Assembly (NCBI GenBank): GCA_016717115.1 | Contig: JADKGE010000003.1 | Span: 62,001-126,000, forward strand | Source of the DNA: Actinomycetota bacterium | Lineage (GTDB): Bacteria; Actinomycetota; Actinomycetes; S36-B12 | Length of the DNA: 64,000 nucleotides | Direction of reading: 5' to 3' | Shown: positions 24,676-32,958 of the stretch, piece after piece | How positions within the stretch are numbered: position 1 is the first letter of the stretch | Layout of the letters: each line of letters begins with the position of its first letter | Notes under the pieces: model-generated | The model's database searches: none | What the model was told of the DNA's origin: nothing | What the model saw: the letters and a program-made list of their open reading frames with translations, nothing else | Program-made: the position numbers and the translations under genes

Positions 24676-25305
24676 ATGAGTGCCGCTGGCAAGCCCGTTC
24701 GGCGTGGACCGCGACGCCGAGAAGGTGCTCCGTCAGGCCCTGACGAGGTGCGCAACGCCGTTCTGGATGCGGCCGCGACCCTCTTCGCCTTGCGAGGCAT
24801 CGACGGGGTCTCGCTTCGCGACGTCGCTGCCGAGGCGGATGTGAACTTGTCGCTGATTCGTCGATACATCGGAAGCCGGGACGATCTGATCGACGCCGTG
24901 TTCGCGCATGTGTCCGAGCAGCTGGCTGAGGCCGTGGCCGAGCATCCGCTGGCCGGGCAGGGGCACTCTCCGGACACGGTGATGGGCAAGTGGGTGCGCA
25001 TCGGGGCGGCGCTGGCGATATCCGGCCGGCCCATGTCGTCGGATGCCATCCGCAACCCGGTGCAGGCGATCGCCGATAGCGTGGTCGCCGGCTACGGCCT
25101 GTCGACGGAGGCGGCACGGGTCCGCGCCACGCAGATCGTGGCGACGGCGCTCGGGTGGCGCATCTTCGAGGCGTACCTGGTGGACGCTGCCGGTCTGGGC
25201 GACATACCGGTGGAGGTGCTGCGCGAGGAGCTCGTGCGCTCCGCCCGGCGACTGGGCGCGACACCGTGGCCGTCCCCTCCGGACCCGCCCGTCCTCGGCA
25301 CCTGA
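24676..25305 (+). CDS. TetR-family transcriptional regulator
   Basis: A 209-residue regulator. After a basic Gly/Arg-rich start, the DNA-binding part reads VRNAVLDAAATLFALRGIDG and LRDVAAEADVNLSLIRRYIG, the usual TetR helix-turn-helix. The C-terminal ligand domain is of ordinary size. It lies 106 bases upstream of the DszB-like gene in the same direction, and a TTGTGTACACAA palindrome in that gap is its likely operator. Confidence 0.88.
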   Translation: MSAAGKPVRRGPRRREGAPSGPDEVRNAVLDAAATLFALRGIDGVSLRDVAAEADVNLSLIRRYIGSRDDLIDAVFAHVSEQLAEAVAEHPLAGQGHSPDTVMGKWVRIGAALAISGRPMSSDAIRNPVQAIADSVVAGYGLSTEAARVRATQIVATALGWRIFEAYLVDAAGLGDIPVEVLREELVRSARRLGATPWPSPPDPPVLGT

Positions 25306-25361
25306 CACTGGACCAAAGCCCTCCTCCTTCGCCGCGCAACGGCATCGGCTCGCCCATATCG

Positions 25362-25373
25362 TTGTGTACACAA
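25362..25373. promoter_or_regulatory. TTGTGTACACAA palindrome upstream of the desulfinase gene
   Basis: A perfect 12-bp palindrome 38 bases before the DszB-like start, with a further CGTGTGCATTAG just after it that could hold the -10 region. Its place between the TetR gene and the following genes suggests a TetR operator controlling the desulfinase-rhodanese transcript. Confidence 0.55.
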
Positions 25374-25411
25374 ACGTGTGCATTAGTCGGGACGAGTGGA
25401 GGGGCACGGTC

Positions 25412-26578
25412 ATGGCGGACAAGGTCGTTGATCTGAGCACGATCGCGTTGGACTGGAACGAGGTCTACTACACCAACTGCCCGCTGGTGTCCGCGAGCAA
25501 CGTGGACCAGGAACTGGGGTGGACGCGTGAGGAGTACAAGAAGATCGGGGTGAAGTACGCGTTCCTGCGCTCGGTCCGGGAGAACAACTGGTACCCGCAC
25601 TACATCCACAACCTGGACAACCTGATCCGCTTCGGCGGCCTGTTCCCGCCGGTGGCGGTGCACGCAGACATCCGCCGAACCCGACTCCTCGGGGTCACCC
25701 ATGCTCCGCACGAGGGCGGCGTGATGCTGGTGCGCGCCCGCGACGACATCTACCGGATGGCCGAACTGAAGGGCAAGAAGATCGGCCTGACGAAGAGTCT
25801 CAACACGATCAAGAACGACTGGTGGCGGATCCAGGAGGAGCAGGGCATCGAGCTCATGCTCCGCGTCAACGGGATGACCCGCGACGACGTCGAGATCGTG
25901 GAGTTCCCCTACCCGGACGACTGGTACGACAACCCCGCGATGCTCGACCCGATGGAGAACCCATCCGAGCTGTGGCTCAAGCGCGACCACAAGCACGACC
26001 TCGCGTTCCGGCCGTTGGAGACCGCGCTGGAGACAGGCGTCGTCGACGCGATCTACAGCCAGAGCAAGCCCTTCCAGCACCTGCAGGAGGCCACGGGCAG
26101 GTTCAAGGCCATCGAGGACCTGTCCCGCTACCCAGACTGGACGCTGCAGGTCGCGAACATCCCCGCCGTCATCACCTGCACCGACGTGATGGCCGAGGAG
26201 CATCCCGAGCTCGTCGTGACGTTCATGAAGGGCATGATCAAGGTCGGCCGCTGGGCGAACGAGCACAAGCACGCCGCCGCTGCCATCCTCGACAAGCAGA
26301 CCTTCTACCTCGACGTCGAGGACACCTACCGCGGCATCAAGGACATCGACATGGTGCCGAACCTCTCCCCGCAGAACCTCGTGTCAGTCGAGATCGGCAA
26401 GGACTTCATGCTCGGCCACGGCTACATCGCCAACGACTTCGACGTCCACGAGTGGGCGGCGCCCGAGTTCCTGGAGCAGGCGGCCCGGGACCTGCTGGAG
26501 GAGGAATGGGCGAAGCGGTCCATGTCGCGCCTGCCCGAGGGCACTGAACTGCACGCCGGCACCACCCGGCTCGGCTGA
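25412..26578 (+). CDS. DszB-like sulfinate desulfinase family protein
   Basis: A 388-residue periplasmic-binding-protein-fold enzyme without signal peptide, so cytoplasmic. It resembles DszB (2'-hydroxybiphenyl-2-sulfinate desulfinase): YYTNCPLVSA near residues 19-28, LIRFGGLFPPVAV near 71-83, TRLLGVTHAP and EWAAPEFLEQA near the end. The DszB catalytic trio Cys27/His60/Arg70 aligns with Cys23, His63 and Arg73; His and Arg keep the same ten-residue spacing and the RFGG motif is kept. GGAGGGG precedes ATG 25412. DszB splits an aryl sulfinate to sulfite. The substrate here is unknown, and an SsuA-like binding protein is the alternative, but the missing export signal speaks against that. Confidence 0.78.
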   Translation: MADKVVDLSTIALDWNEVYYTNCPLVSASNVDQELGWTREEYKKIGVKYAFLRSVRENNWYPHYIHNLDNLIRFGGLFPPVAVHADIRRTRLLGVTHAPHEGGVMLVRARDDIYRMAELKGKKIGLTKSLNTIKNDWWRIQEEQGIELMLRVNGMTRDDVEIVEFPYPDDWYDNPAMLDPMENPSELWLKRDHKHDLAFRPLETALETGVVDAIYSQSKPFQHLQEATGRFKAIEDLSRYPDWTLQVANIPAVITCTDVMAEEHPELVVTFMKGMIKVGRWANEHKHAAAAILDKQTFYLDVEDTYRGIKDIDMVPNLSPQNLVSVEIGKDFMLGHGYIANDFDVHEWAAPEFLEQAARDLLEEEWAKRSMSRLPEGTELHAGTTRLG

Positions 26579-26587
26579 GCAGAGGGA

Positions 26588-26983
26588 ATGACGATGACCA
26601 CCACCGCTGCCCAGATGATCGTCGACGCCAATGCCCGCATCCCGGGGGTGACGCCGGTCGAGGCGCATGACCGCCTCGCGGCGGGTACGTGCGTCCTGCT
26701 GGACGTTCGTGAGCCCACCGAGTGGGAGACCCACATCGTGGGGGCCGTGCAGGTGCCTCGCGGCATCCTGGAGTTCCAGGCCGACCCGACGAGTCCCCGG
26801 CACAACGCCGCACTCACCCCGGACCGTCAGGTGATCGTCTTCTGCCGGTCTGGTGCGCGGGCGGCCCTCGCGGCCGCCACGCTCACCGACCTCGGGTTCA
26901 CCGACGTCTTGAACATGACCGGGGGACTCACCGCGTGGAAGGAAGCCGGCCTGCCCACGGCCGACGTCCACGCCGACATCTGA
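26588..26983 (+). CDS. Rhodanese-like sulfurtransferase
   Basis: A 131-residue single-domain rhodanese, nine bases after the desulfinase gene. It has VLLDVREPTEWETHIVGAV and the active-site loop CRSGARA with the persulfide-forming Cys near residue 86, followed by GFTDVLNMTGGLTAWK. Rhodaneses move sulfane sulfur, for example from thiosulfate to cyanide or thiols. Beside a sulfite-releasing enzyme it may join sulfite with persulfide sulfur or pass sulfur onward; this pairing is an inference from position. Confidence 0.9.
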   Translation: MTMTTTAAQMIVDANARIPGVTPVEAHDRLAAGTCVLLDVREPTEWETHIVGAVQVPRGILEFQADPTSPRHNAALTPDRQVIVFCRSGARAALAAATLTDLGFTDVLNMTGGLTAWKEAGLPTADVHADI

Positions 26984-27008
26984 CCATCCACACAACTAGG
27001 AGAGCTCC

Positions 27009-27392
27009 ATGTTCAACGACAACGGATCGTTCCTGCTCGCCCTTTTCGAGTTCTTCCTGTTCTTCGCCTGGTTCATGTGCCTGTTCTGGGTGCTGGGCGA
27101 CATCTTCCGCAGCAGCGACATGGGCGGCGGGGCCAAGACGTTCTGGATCATCTTCGTGATCATCATCCCGTGGTTGGGCATCCTCGTGTACGTCATCGCC
27201 CGCGGCAAGGGCATGCAGGAACGCCAACTCGAGCAGGCCAAGGCCATGCAGGCTGCTCAGTCCGAGTACATCAAGTCCGTCGCCGGCAGTACCACGGCGA
27301 CCGACCAGATCTCCTCGGCCAAGGCTCTCCTCGACCAGGGCGTCATCACGCAGGACGAGTTCAACGCCCTGAAGTCCAAGGCCCTCGCCTGA
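27009..27392 (+). CDS. PLDc_N/SHOCT membrane protein
   Basis: A 127-residue protein with two membrane helices (FFLFFAWFMCLFWVLGDIF and FWIIFVIIIPWLGILVYVI) of the cardiolipin-synthase N-terminal type, then a coiled linker (MQERQLEQAKAMQAAQSEYI) and a C-terminal SHOCT helix pair (ISSAKALLDQGVITQDEFNALKSK, cited here in part as LLDQGVITQDEFNALK). AGGAGAG precedes the ATG. SHOCT motifs mediate oligomer formation; the function is unknown. It follows the rhodanese gene by 25 bases. Confidence 0.85.
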   Translation: MFNDNGSFLLALFEFFLFFAWFMCLFWVLGDIFRSSDMGGGAKTFWIIFVIIIPWLGILVYVIARGKGMQERQLEQAKAMQAAQSEYIKSVAGSTTATDQISSAKALLDQGVITQDEFNALKSKALA

Positions 27393-27455
27393 ATGGCCGT
27401 CGGGCCAGAGCCAGAGGGCCGGTGAAGGGAGGCGTCGTGCGGGTACCCTGCGGGC

Positions 27456-27788
27456 ATGGCTCCTCTTGACCGGATCACCCGCTCCATCGACGTGATGGGC
27501 GGGAAGCCGTGCGTGGGCCGCACCCGGGTAACGATTGGCACTGTGGTCGGCCTCGTCGCGGCGGGTACGTCGATCGCGGAGATCCTGGACGCCTACCCGT
27601 ACCTGGACGAGCAGGACGCGATGCAGGCCCTCGCGTGCGCCGCTTGGCGAGTCGAGGAGATCGAGAGCCCGATGCCCCCGACCGCGAGATCCTCGAGCAG
27701 GCGCACCGCAACGGGCAGGTCATCCTCACCCAGGACCTGGGCTTCGGCACCCCACTCGCTGTCGGGAGCCTGGCGACACCGAGCGTGA
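27456..27788 (+). CDS. DUF433 antitoxin-like protein with altered C-terminus
   Basis: The first 68 residues match the DUF433 fold (IDVMGGKPCVGRTRVTIGTV, then AGTSIAEILDAYPYLDEQDA and ALACAAWRVEEIE), a small DNA-binding domain usually paired with a DUF5615 PIN-like toxin. The last 40 residues (SPMPPTARSSSRRTATGRSS) are low-complexity and come from reading through the toxin gene in the wrong frame. So an internal deletion has joined the antitoxin end to the middle of the toxin. The DUF433 part may still fold. Confidence 0.75.
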   Translation: MAPLDRITRSIDVMGGKPCVGRTRVTIGTVVGLVAAGTSIAEILDAYPYLDEQDAMQALACAAWRVEEIESPMPPTARSSSRRTATGRSSSPRTWASAPHSLSGAWRHRA

Positions 27789-27935
27789 TCCACTTCGGCG
27801 CCCAAGCGGTCCTGCCGAGGGATGTGGGCGAGCAACTGCTCGCCGCCCTGGATGTGGCGCGCACTCACCTCGAGACCGGGTGCGCTGGTCACCGTGGATC
27901 CCATGAGGCCTCGGGCCACGGTCCTGCCCATCACC
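27662..27935 (+). pseudogene. Truncated DUF5615 (PIN-like) toxin remnant
   Basis: In the frame at 27662 the sequence reads APDREILEQAHRNGQVILTQ then DLGFGTPLAVGSLATPSVIH, the central part of DUF5615 toxins with the ILTQDLxFG acid motif. The N-terminal third with the first catalytic Asp (usual LLDENLS) is absent. After HLETG near 27880 the expected ending continues in another frame as ALVTVDPMRPRATVLPI. The gene has thus lost its start by deletion and gained a frameshift, so the toxin is dead. Confidence 0.75.
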
Positions 27936-27989
27936 ATGGACGGTGCTCAGGCTCGGGCGGACCAGCCACGGAACGTACACATAGGTGCT

Positions 27990-28190
27990 CGCACTGCCCG
28001 TCGCCCTGTCTCCATGGCCCTCAGTGTCTCTGCGTGTCACTCAGTGTCACGAAACCTGTTGATAGGCAACGAATCCTGGAGGCGACCCCATGTGTGGGCG
28101 CAGTCTCCTAATGCTTATGTGCGGGGCCAAATCCCCGAGGCGGCTCCAGGCAAGACGGACATTCTGAAGGGCAACTGCCCAGGTCGTGGT
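27990..28190 (+). repeat. tRNA-Thr-half repeat, copy F
   Basis: The left arm (GTCGCCCTGTCTCC, GTGTCACTCAGTGTCACG, ACCTGTTGATAGGCAAC) matches copy E closely. The core at 28104-28147 keeps TCTCCTAATGCTTATGTG, a T-arm-like CGGGG-CCAAAT-CCCCG and AGGCGGCTCCA. After that the sequence GGCAAGACGGACAT and CTGAAGGGCAA is shared with copy G (38514 onward), so F combines the left arm of E with the right arm of G. The gap 27936-28547 holds no other feature I can support. Confidence 0.72.
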
Positions 28191-28547
28191 GCGGGGAGGG
28201 TCGCCGTACCTGCCTGGTAGCGGCGAATTGACACTGGGCGGGGTCAATGGGGTAGGCCAAGGTACGCGTCAGCCTTCAGGGTCCAATCCACGCGAGGCGG
28301 AACTCCGACAGCGCGACCGTCGTCAACTCGGCTCCGGTCGAGAGGAGAGGATGGACCGAACACCAACGGCAACTCTTGACTTGGCGGCAGGGGTCGGCCC
28401 ACTCGCTCCTCTCCTGCAGGTTTGCCGCCATGCGGCGAGCCTTGGCCCCGCCGCGCGTACGGGGCGCACCCTGCGGGACCAGAGAAAGTCGGGCATACTG
28501 CCCGCGAAGCTGGAGACCCAGTCCGCCGAACTCGGCCGGAGGTACTC

Positions 28548-28850
28548 ATGCGTGCTCCGCGCATCCTGCTGGCCCTTGTCCCCATCGTCCTGGTCGCCGC
28601 GGCCTGCTCGTCGAGCACTGCTGTTCGCCAGGCCGACGTCGAGGGCCAGGTCGCGGCGGCCATCGAGGAGGCGGGAGTCCCGGCGGACTCCTTCACCGTG
28701 GCGTGCCCTGGCGACCTGACCGGGACGGTCGGAACCACCATGACGTGCACGGTCACCACGGACGCCAACACCTCCGAGGTCCTGCTCACGGTGACCACGG
28801 TCGATGGCGACACCGTGAACTTCGACATCGAGGACGTGCCGGCCTCCTAG
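28548..28850 (+). CDS. DUF4333 lipoprotein
   Basis: A 100-residue exported lipoprotein, start ATG 28548 with CGGAGG upstream. The signal peptide ends in the lipobox VAAAC (Cys near residue 20). The mature part has the DUF4333 pattern: a helix (DVEGQVAAAIEEAGVPADSF), then TVACPGDLTGTVGTTMTCTV with two Cys likely disulfide-linked, and closing beta-strands. Common in actinobacteria; function unknown. Confidence 0.85.
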   Translation: MRAPRILLALVPIVLVAAACSSSTAVRQADVEGQVAAAIEEAGVPADSFTVACPGDLTGTVGTTMTCTVTTDANTSEVLLTVTTVDGDTVNFDIEDVPAS

Positions 28851-29109
28851 GCCGCGTGGTGTCCGAGGTCGGAATCCGACGGCCTCGCCTCTGAGCAGGT
28901 CGCCTGGATCGCGGGGCCGAGGGCCTCGTTCCCATCTCCCGTGTCAAGAAGGTGGCATCCTCGACGTGCGATCGAACCCGAGTCCAAAAACCTAGGCACC
29001 CTCGACGTCTTCACCAGCAGTGGAGGCGGCCGGTCGCAGCGGGGTGCCGAGGGGCATACTCTGCGGCCCTGAGTGAGTTCTCGTGGCCGGAAGAGGAGGG
29101 TCGAGCCCC

Positions 29110-31395
29110 ATGAGGTTCCAGGCTTTCGTTGCCGTGATCCGCCGGTACTGGGCGACGACACTCCTCGTGGCCATCGTGCTGGTCGCTGGAGTGGTGACCG
29201 GGGCGCTGTGGCAGGGCGTCGCAACAGGCACATCACTCTTCGAGAACGTCGCCTACGGTCTGCCGGCGCTGCAGGCCGGTCGCTGGTGGACGTTCCTGAC
29301 CGGGATGGCCTTCGCGCCGCAGCCGGTGCTGTACATCCCGGTCCTCGTGCTCGTGGCCTGGGCGGCGAGCGTGTACGAGCGCCGCGTCGGTCACGTTCGA
29401 ACCCTGGTGGTTGCCATCGGCGGCCAGGCCCTGGGCGCCCTGCTGACCGCACTGTTCTTGATGCCGTTCGACGAGAGTGGCTGGACCTGGGCACGCGACC
29501 TCGGCAACGAGTACGACCTCGGCATCTCCGCCGGTGGACTTGCCCTGGTCGGAGCGCTTACGGCTGTCATGCAGCCCATCTGGCGTACCCGCGTCCGCGT
29601 GGGAGTGTTCGCGTATCTCATCGCCATGGTGCTCAACTCCGGGTTGCTGTGGGACGTCGAGCACGTCGTGGCGTTCACGATCGCCGTGATGGCGGGTCCC
29701 TACCTGGCGGGTCGCCGTCCGAGCAGGCCGGTGTTCAGCTTCCAGCGCCGCACCCAGCGGTCGCTCGTGGCGCTGATCATCGCGGTCACGGCAGTCACGT
29801 CAGTGATCGAAGGCATGTTCCCGGGGACGGGCGGGCCGTTCCAGTCCGAGGGCTCGGCGCAGCACTCGACAGGTTTCGGCCTGGGCTTCATCGTCGGGGC
29901 GCTCCTCCTGCTCGTACTCGCTGATGGCCTCAGGCGTGGGCGACGCGTGGCGTGGATTCTCTCGACGGCGTTGCTCCTGCTGACCCTCGCTGGGGCGATC
30001 GCCGCTGAGCCGAGTTCAGAGCGCACCGCCGACATCTTCCTGGCATCCGCTCAGCTCCTTCTTCTCCTCGTCACTGTCCGCGCGTTCAGTTCGCGCCCAC
30101 AGCAGCGGGCCGTTCGCCGCCTGGGCAAGCGCGTGCTCGTCGGCGGGGGAATCCTCATCGCCTACACGGTGATCGGGGCGCTCGTCCTGCAGGACGACTT
30201 CGCCGATCAGACTCTCCTGGCCGGACTGTTCGTCGCCTCGCTCACGGTGCTGTGGGTGGGGGCACTGTTCATGCTCGTGGTGGGGCTGGTGTACTCCAGC
30301 CGCCGCCCGGAGTCCGGAGCGGATGACGACGTGCGGCTCCGCGAGTTGCTGCGCAGCAGCCCCTCCTCGAATATCGAGTGGATGCTGACCTGGAAGGGCA
30401 TCTCGGTCTGGTTCTCGCGGGACGGCCAGACCGCCATCGGGTACGAGGTCGTGGGCTCGGTGGCCCTGTGCCTCGCAGACCCCGTCGGGCACTTGGACAG
30501 ACGACTGGCCGCCCTGCACGAGTTCGACGAGTACTGCTTCGCGAACGGCTGGATCCCCTGCCTCTTCGCCGCGAGCCAGGCGACCGCGGACATGGCGCCG
30601 GACCTGCGGTGGAAGGCGATCGAGGTGGCCGAGGACAGCGTGATGTCGCTCGACAATGTCGAGTTCGCCGGGAAGTCATGGCAGGACGTGCGTACCGCGC
30701 TCAACAAGGCCGGCAAGCAAGACATCGAGCTGCTGCCCACCCAGTGGGCGGACTGCGGGCCGGTGTTCACCGACCAGTTGCGGGCCATCAGCGGCGAGTG
30801 GGTCGGTGAGAAGGCGCTGCCCGAGATGGGCTTCACCCTCGGCACCCTGCGGGAGGCGGACGACCCGGAGGTACGCCTCAACCTGGCGGTAGGGCCGGAC
30901 AAGACGGTCGAGGGGTTCACGTCATGGATGCCAGTGGCCGAGAACGGGGAGGTCGTGGGCTGGACTCTCGACCTGATGCGTCGGCGTGACACGGGGTTCA
31001 GGCCGGTGATGGAGTTCCTTATCGGCGCATCGGCACGCCAATTCCACGAGGAGGGCTACCGTTTCATCAGCTTGTCGGCGGCTCCGCTCGCGAAGGCCCC
31101 GACGGAGCTGCAAGGCAGCAGCGACGAGCAGGTGCTGCAGAAGCTGCTGAACCTCCTGGGCACCGTCCTCGAGCCCTACTACGGATTCCAGTCGCTGTTC
31201 CGGTTCAAGGAGAAGTTCAACCCCGAGCACCGGCCGCTGTACCTCGTGTTCCCTGACGAGACCGCCCTGGCCGAGATCGGCCTGGCGGTGGCACGGGCCT
31301 ACATGCCTGACGCCGGGCTCGTCGACTGGGTGCGGATGGGCTGGGAGATGGTCGTACCGAAACACCCGGTACCCCAGTCAGGAGGCACCGCATGA
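29110..31395 (+). CDS. Rhomboid-like / DUF2156 aminoacyl-lipid transferase (MprF-related)
   Basis: A 761-residue membrane protein. Residues 1-210 form a rhomboid-like six-helix domain (AGRWWTFLTGMAF, LGISAGGLALVGAL, VEHVVAFTIAV); residues about 220-430 add further membrane segments; the rest is a DUF2156/MprF catalytic domain of the GNAT-like fold (WKGISVWFSRDGQTAIGYEV, SWMPVAENGEVVGWTLDLMR, RFISLSAAPLAKAP, LEPYYGFQSLFRFKEKFNP). MprF/LysX enzymes transfer Lys or Ala from aminoacyl-tRNA to phosphatidylglycerol. The stop overlaps the aspartate decarboxylase start (ATGA), so the two are coupled. With the AlaRS-like gene and mini-tRNA nearby, alanine is the likely donor group; the acceptor is unknown. 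Confidence 0.85.
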   Translation: MRFQAFVAVIRRYWATTLLVAIVLVAGVVTGALWQGVATGTSLFENVAYGLPALQAGRWWTFLTGMAFAPQPVLYIPVLVLVAWAASVYERRVGHVRTLVVAIGGQALGALLTALFLMPFDESGWTWARDLGNEYDLGISAGGLALVGALTAVMQPIWRTRVRVGVFAYLIAMVLNSGLLWDVEHVVAFTIAVMAGPYLAGRRPSRPVFSFQRRTQRSLVALIIAVTAVTSVIEGMFPGTGGPFQSEGSAQHSTGFGLGFIVGALLLLVLADGLRRGRRVAWILSTALLLLTLAGAIAAEPSSERTADIFLASAQLLLLLVTVRAFSSRPQQRAVRRLGKRVLVGGGILIAYTVIGALVLQDDFADQTLLAGLFVASLTVLWVGALFMLVVGLVYSSRRPESGADDDVRLRELLRSSPSSNIEWMLTWKGISVWFSRDGQTAIGYEVVGSVALCLADPVGHLDRRLAALHEFDEYCFANGWIPCLFAASQATADMAPDLRWKAIEVAEDSVMSLDNVEFAGKSWQDVRTALNKAGKQDIELLPTQWADCGPVFTDQLRAISGEWVGEKALPEMGFTLGTLREADDPEVRLNLAVGPDKTVEGFTSWMPVAENGEVVGWTLDLMRRRDTGFRPVMEFLIGASARQFHEEGYRFISLSAAPLAKAPTELQGSSDEQVLQKLLNLLGTVLEPYYGFQSLFRFKEKFNPEHRPLYLVFPDETALAEIGLAVARAYMPDAGLVDWVRMGWEMVVPKHPVPQSGGTA

Positions 31396-32948
31396 CCGCC
31401 GAACTCGACGGCTTCGAGTTGCAGGCGGCGATCGGCTCCGCCGCGACCGCGTCCGGGCATCCGGTCCTGAACGCCGGTCGAGGACAGCCGAACTGGCTGG
31501 CCACACAGCCACGCGACGCTGCCTTCGTGCTCGGGCGCTTTGCCCTTCGCGAAGCACGTGCCTCGAGCACGCATCCCGAATGGGGAATGACCCCCAACAG
31601 CGAGGGAATCGCTGACCGCCTCGCTCGGTCACTCAGCTCGGACGAGTCGGAGGGCGCGGACTTCCTGCGCAGTGCCGTCGAGTACGGGGTCACCACGTTC
31701 GGCTTCGAGCCTGACGCGTGGGTGCACGAGCTCGCGCGGGCCGTGCTGGGCGACGGGTACCCGTCGCCCAACCGCATGTTGGCCCACATCGAGAAGGTGA
31801 TGGAGCGCTACCTGGTGGAGGCCAGCGGGGCGGAGCAGGCGCCTGTCGGCACGTATCAGGTGTTCGGCACAGAGGGCGGCGCGGCCGCGATGGCCTATGT
31901 GTTCCGGTCGTTGCAGGAGAACGGAGTGATCCGGCCTGGCGACAAGGTCGCGATCGCCACGCCCGTCTTCACCCCCTACCTGCAGATTCCGGTGCTCGAG
32001 GACTTCGGGCTCGAGGTGGTGCCGATCCACGCTGCGCACAACAGCCCGTCACGGTTCACCGACGACGTACTCGACCAGCTCCTCGATCCCGAGATCAAGG
32101 TGTTCTTCCTCGTCAACCCGGGAAACCCAGACAGTCGCGCGGTCAGACCGGAACGGCTGCGCGCCCTGCGTGACCTGGTCACCGAGAACCGACCTGATCT
32201 CGTCATCGTTGCCGACACCGTCTACGCCACGTTCGTCGAGGACTTCCGGGGGATGCTGGCCGACCTGCCTCATCACGTCGTCAGCGTGCACTCATTCTCC
32301 AAGAACTTCGGTGCGACTGGTTCGCGACTTGGCTTCGTCGCACTCCACCGCGACCATGTCCTCGACCGGATCCTTGCCGGCCAGGACGAGGAAATCCGCC
32401 AGGTGCAGGCGGACCGCTACTCGTCTCTGACGTCGGACGTCACGGCGCTGTCCTTCATGGCTCGGATGGTTGCCGACAGCCGCGAGGTGGCGCTGCACAA
32501 CATCACCGGCCTGGCCACGCCCGATCAGCTTCAGATGGCGTTCTTCGCGCTCGCGTACCTGATGCCCTCCGGGCGGTCCTACATCGCGGCGACGCGCGCC
32601 GAGCTGGCCGCGCGCGATGCCGCGCTCCGGGCTCCGCTGCAGATCCCGCCGCCTGGCGGTCAGGACAGCATGTACTACGCACTCGTCGACCTGCTGCAGG
32701 TCACCGAGGCGCTCTGCGGTCCAGGCGGAGTCGAGCGCCTGATGGCCAGTCAGACGCCGACGGCGATCCCGCTCAAGCTCGCGCAGGAGTACGGCGTGAT
32801 CGTCCTGCCGGGTCAGCTCTACGGCGCGCACTCGTGGGACGTCCGCGTCTCGCTCGCCTCTCTGACCGTGGACGAACTTGGCCGCGTGGGAGCCGCGCTC
32901 GCCGCAGTGCTGACGGACATGGCAGGCCTACCGGTCCGAGGAAGGTAG
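31392..32948 (+). CDS. aspD: Bifunctional aspartate aminotransferase / aspartate 4-decarboxylase
   Basis: A 518-residue PLP enzyme of aminotransferase fold class I, of the size of AspD. Marks: GTEGGAAAMAYVFRSL (PLP phosphate contact), VNPGNPDSRAV, ADTVYATF with the ring-N Asp, and the Schiff-base Lys304 in HSFSKNFGATGSRLG. AspD converts L-aspartate to L-alanine and CO2. Elsewhere it usually accompanies the aspartate:alanine exchanger AspT; here it is translationally coupled to a DUF2156 aminoacyltransferase and lies tail to tail with an AlaRS relative. I infer that it supplies alanine for that route. Confidence 0.87.
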   Translation: MTAELDGFELQAAIGSAATASGHPVLNAGRGQPNWLATQPRDAAFVLGRFALREARASSTHPEWGMTPNSEGIADRLARSLSSDESEGADFLRSAVEYGVTTFGFEPDAWVHELARAVLGDGYPSPNRMLAHIEKVMERYLVEASGAEQAPVGTYQVFGTEGGAAAMAYVFRSLQENGVIRPGDKVAIATPVFTPYLQIPVLEDFGLEVVPIHAAHNSPSRFTDDVLDQLLDPEIKVFFLVNPGNPDSRAVRPERLRALRDLVTENRPDLVIVADTVYATFVEDFRGMLADLPHHVVSVHSFSKNFGATGSRLGFVALHRDHVLDRILAGQDEEIRQVQADRYSSLTSDVTALSFMARMVADSREVALHNITGLATPDQLQMAFFALAYLMPSGRSYIAATRAELAARDAALRAPLQIPPPGGQDSMYYALVDLLQVTEALCGPGGVERLMASQTPTAIPLKLAQEYGVIVLPGQLYGAHSWDVRVSLASLTVDELGRVGAALAAVLTDMAGLPVRGR

Positions 32949-32958
32949 CCCCGGATGT

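Noticed and set aside
24545..26272. Long reverse frame antisense to the TetR and DszB-like genes
   Set aside because: Composition is that of an antisense shadow; both plus-strand genes have clear families and ribosome sites.
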